A DNA stretch of 64,000 nucleotides, taken from contig CM055188.1 of the NCBI GenBank assembly GCA_029224185.1, positions 11,971,497 to 12,035,496 on the forward strand, read 5' to 3'. Each line of letters starts with the position of its first letter. Position 1 is the first letter of the stretch. Below, piece after piece: positions 60,527 through 64,000 of the stretch. The notes below the pieces were generated by a model. It worked only from the letters and a program-made list of their open reading frames with translations. It was not told where the DNA came from and did no database searches. A program made the position numbers and the translations under genes. Source of the stretch: Karalla daura (Eukaryota; Chordata; Actinopteri; Chaetodontiformes; Leiognathidae).

Positions 60527-63500
60527 AACCATTGTGAGGGAAGAACTATTCCGTGTCATTTATGGTGGGCGGGTGGCTGTGGAGAAATATTATCCAAATG
60601 AAAGCCTTGAAAAGTAAAGAAGGAGTGATTTGAAGAAGGACAGAGGGATGGTAGAAGGAGACAAAGGGAGGCTGTGTGATGAAATCAATCATTTATCAAG
60701 GTCCTGTCCCTGTTGCACCCTGAGCACAATGTTCACTGTTCATTTTAGCTCATCTGCCCGATCTTTTCTTCACGACATGCTCACCAACGTACCATGCCAG
60801 AGGAGGCACATTTGGAGGCAAAAAAATCATTGTTGGACCCCTCAGAGCTGCAGCAACCACAGTTATGGGTAAAATGGCCTGAATCCCACTCTGAGTGACA
60901 GACGGACGGCAGCCAACTGCAGCATTCAGCAGTGTAACAACATTGCGGCAATTTCATAATTTTAACGTAGTAATCATGAAAAGAGAGGTAGAATGGTTGG
61001 TCTACTATATAAGTTAAATGCTAAAAAACTGAATAAAAAATGTAAAGACAGGCCTGCAGTGGGAACTATTTTAGACAACTCTAATGCACTTTTGTCAAGT
61101 TGCACTGCCACTTAAGACAGAAAAGTATCACACAGAATAATTATTAATAATAATTAATACTGATAAACTATGAGTAGCTCAGTTTGAAGTGCCACCAAAA
61201 CAAGCAGCACAGAAGACTCAGGCTGGAATCCTTTAAAAACACATCTTTTATTCTTTGTTTCATTTATTGGAGCACTTTTTGGGTGCAGTGAGCACTTTTT
61301 GGAAACAAACTTTTGGAAACAACAAAAGTTTTAACCTCCCCCCTTTAATTTACACAGTCCAAAATGCAGACCACTGTGGCCAATTCTAAAGTCACTGACA
61401 TTAGCACTAGAGAACAACCTATTTATCCTGGCTGTTAGTAATTATCCCCACAGCGTTGCACTCTTTAACTGCTTTATGCCATTATGTTTTTGATATAACA
61501 GCTACTGAACTACGCCTCTACTATATTCATGAGGAAAATACTACAGTAAATCTACAAAGGAAAAAAAATGCAGCATGGATCAACTCTGGTTAAGAACATG
61601 TAGGCTGTTGTTGTGGTGGATACTCCAGCCTTGATGTTTTATCTGTGAAGAACAGAACCTGGGGCTCAGAGACAGGCCAGGGTTTGACAGGCATCAGACT
61701 GTGTCAGCTTCCACTTGGATGCCATGTTGATGCCATATTCTGCCACCTGATGTGACACAGGGTAGAGTACATTATCATGTCCACAGACTATCAGCCAGTC
61801 CTGTGTCCAGTGTCCATTCAAAAGAAGCAACTACAATTCAGTTGCCTAACAAGGATTTCTGAGTTTATTCTGAGTTTAGTCATGAAAGAATGAATGGAAT
61901 GAATTCAATATATTCAATATAAATATATTCAATATATTCTGATATTAAAATGATTTAATTCAAAAATGCTAATACTTGCATCTGCTAAACATGGTTGTTG
62001 CGTGATTGTTAGATTTTCTAGGGCCTCAGTGTTTGAGACTGTGGAGGTAAGCACTGTCAGAAAGGTGAACACAGGAGGTGTGTACACAAACACATACACA
62101 CACACGGATGCTGCCAATGGCCAGCAGGCCTTTGAACATCTGTCATACCTGCTTGGTCCAATCCCATCACACATGCGAACACACACAGCACCCCATAAAT
62201 AGATGTGACAGCTCAACACAGCACCACTAGCCCAGAAACACATGTTCTTCTGCTACGCTCTCCACAAACACACACACACACACACATACACACATCTTCT
62301 GTCCCACTTTGCTTTACATCACCCATCTCTGTCTTTTCCACTCTTTGTCCCCCTCACAATCTGCTTCACTATGTTCAAGTCTTCCTCCTTTCTCCACTCT
62401 TTCTTTTCCCTTTCCTGTCTGTCTCCCCATCTCTTCCTGCTCTCACCTTCCGCTAGCTCCTCCTCATCATCTTCGACCTGCAGCATCTTTTTCTCTACTG
62501 TCTGCCTGCCTGTCTGTTTAAGCCTACTGGCTACTTCAGCTGGGGCACGCACACACTACACAAGATGTTGAGTCATTTGAGCCACACTTCTGTTTAAAGT
62601 TTCAGCAAAGTTTGAAGTTTGAGTGTGCGTGTATGTGTAATTGTGTGCGTACGGGTGCATGTGCATATGAATATGTATATGTTTGTGAGTGCACATCTAA
62701 GTGTATATATTTACAAGAGCAAAGCAAAAAGCAAGGCAATAGGGCCACAGGTGGACATGATGAGAGGTCTATGGTGCACTATATCTTGTGAGTATGTGCA
62801 CATTTGTCTGTGTGTGTTTGTATTTATAGGTTTTCAGCTATATTTGATGGAGAAATTTGGGGTTTTAGACTTCAGGAGGAAGGACAATATTGTTATTATT
62901 TAGAGATTAAAAAGACCAAAGAATGGATTATTATGTGATTAACAAGAATGAAATAATAAATATATTGAGAATATATGTGTCAAAATAAATGTACTTATGT
63001 ATGTACTTATGTAAGCCAGTAGAAGTGGCAGTAGTAACATGAGTATTGCTGAAGTAAAGGCAAAGGGAGGTTAGAGGTGAGAGCCACAGAGAGGGTTAGA
63101 GTTAGGGTTAACCCTAAACCTATTCTTGCACATTTAACAAAACTGCACTTGGACAAGCTAAGTATTGAATAATCTTTCTATCTCTCATGTAAAGGAAAAT
63201 GAAGCCATTTAAAGAGAAGAGCAAGAAGAATGGCACAAGGGAGTAAGAACAGGAAGGTCCCAGGGTGTGGACAGAGGATATTACAGAATCACCAGCAACT
63301 TGTGTTGCACTTTATTGTATCGTGTTTGTATACGGTAAAACACACACACATACCTAAAAAAAACACAAATTCTTACTTTCTCATGCTAGTTACTTTACAG
63401 CTTTGACTAAACTTACACACAAACAACACAAGCACATGGGCTTAGCGTCTGTTTTTTCCTCTCCTCTCCTCAGTCTCGCTGTGTCACTAACAAAGGATTT

Positions 63501-63704
63501 TTCATCTTGCAGCTTTATCTCTTTCTACATCCAGGAGATATAGTTAAGTGAGACTGACGGAGACAAAGGGTGAAAAAGAGACAGAAAAACTAAGCATGGG
63601 GCAAAAAGAACAATAAACAGAGGGAGCAACAGGAGGTTATTTAAATGTAGACATGAAAGTGTAAAAGACAGATGAATAAGAGATAGTAATGTATAAAATA
63701 AGAA

Positions 63705-63785
63705 AGATAACCATGGGGGGGGGGGGGGGGGGGGGGGTAAGGAAATGACCATGGGGGGGGGGGGGGGGTAAGGAAATGATTAAAG
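63705..63785. repeat. Duplicated unit with long G-runs
   Basis: ACCATG, 23 G (63715-63737), TAAGGAAATGA is followed by ACCATG, 16 G (63753-63768), TAAGGAAATGA. The two units are identical apart from G-run length. Long mononucleotide G tracts are prone to slippage and to sequencing error. Confidence 0.9.
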
Positions 63786-63874
63786 GATGATTAAAAAAAG
63801 AGTAGAAAAGAAACAGAAAAACAAAAAATGCTCCATTAACGGCGGAAAAAGACAATGAGTGAAAAGAACAAGCA

Positions 63875-63895
63875 TGGTCACACACACACACACAC

Positions 63896-63938
<43 letters not shown>
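63875..63938. repeat. (CA)n microsatellite
   Basis: Two CA blocks with a CACCACACAT interruption. Confidence 0.95.
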
Positions 63939-63939
<1 letters not shown>

Positions 63940-64000
63940 TCAGATGGGCTGTCACTTTATCAAATGAACTGCCACTCGTCGTGTCCTTACACCCCCGCTG

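Larger units (their letters stand above)
32642..64000 (-). other. ptprm: Upstream ptprm intron (at least 31.4 kb, continues past the window)
   Basis: The acceptor lies at 32642-32643. No MAM, Ig or FN3-1 exon was found. Contents: (GT)n arrays, two tandem splice/poly(A)-bearing units at 34.26-36.68 kb, SINE copies at 45.8 and 47.7 kb, a DNA element at 48.25-49.46 kb, fish repeats at 56.1 and 57.35 kb, hairpins at 55.1 and 56.7 kb, a 135-bp-period array at 59.7 kb, and G-runs near 63.7 kb. Human PTPRM also has very long introns in its 5' half. The stretches 38-40.5, 41.4-43, 44-45.7, 50-53.6 and 61-62 kb show nothing I can name. Confidence 0.8.

Noticed and set aside
61905..61945. AATATATTCAATATA repeats as an inverted-repeat element
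   Set aside because: Low-complexity AT sequence; apparent symmetry is expected from composition.
32642..64000. Search for the missing FN3-1, Ig or MAM exons of ptprm
   Set aside because: No minus-strand segment with expected motifs (for example an LDPDTEYE-like FN3-1 stretch) was found by eye, so none is annotated; a short divergent exon could still be missed.

Overview
This window is vertebrate genomic DNA, almost certainly from a teleost fish. It lies inside one large gene on the minus strand: ptprm, which encodes the receptor-type tyrosine phosphatase mu (PTPmu, type R2B). Six consecutive coding exons can be read, with consensus or near-consensus splice sites and matching phases. They run from about 32.6 kb down to base 40 and encode an unbroken stretch of the ectodomain: FN3 domain 2, FN3 domain 3 and most of FN3 domain 4. 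The fourth FN3 exon carries a furin-type RTRR motif. The MAM and Ig domains and FN3-1 must lie beyond base 64000. The end of FN3-4, the transmembrane segment and both phosphatase domains must lie before base 1. I recognised no complete gene and no tRNA or rRNA gene.

Layout on the plus-strand map: 40-316 FN3-4 exon; 3282-3384 start of FN3-4; 6210-6411 second half of FN3-3; 21922-22031 first part of FN3-3; 31981-32161 second half of FN3-2; 32526-32641 first part of FN3-2. Everything else is intron (0.36, 2.8, 3.0, 9.9 and 15.5 kb), plus at least 31.4 kb of the intron upstream of the 32641 exon. Noncoding DNA is over 98 percent of the window. Very long CA/GT arrays and fish-type interspersed repeats support a teleost source: two copies of a tRNA-derived SINE with the 'CCTTGGGCAAGATACTGAACCCC'-type body, a related fragment, an L2-like LINE remnant, a family with a 'GGGGAGAACATGCAAACTC' end, and a DNA element with degraded terminal inverted repeats.

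The most interesting unexplained structures are intronic. (1) At 34.26-36.68 kb two diverged copies of a roughly 1 kb unit each keep, on the minus strand, a splice donor, an acceptor and an AATAAA signal in the same order. They look like a tandem pair of small nested genes, or remnants of them. (2) There is a set of perfect short inverted repeats: 14 and 17 bp arms close together at 29.94-30.03 kb, 18 bp arms at 55.1 kb and 12 bp arms at 56.7 kb. (3) Several regulatory-looking blocks stand out: five TGACAG motifs at 12.33-12.43 kb, an 11-bp inverted repeat with octamer and homeobox motifs at 30.1 kb, an everted nuclear-receptor-like pair at 31.6 kb, and CpG-containing homeobox-like sites at 0.9-1.08 kb. 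(4) A signal-peptide-like plus-strand mini exon ending in a perfect donor lies at 29.28 kb. (5) A roughly 135-bp-period array lies at 59.7-60.2 kb. None of these can be settled by reading alone; decisive tests are given with each.
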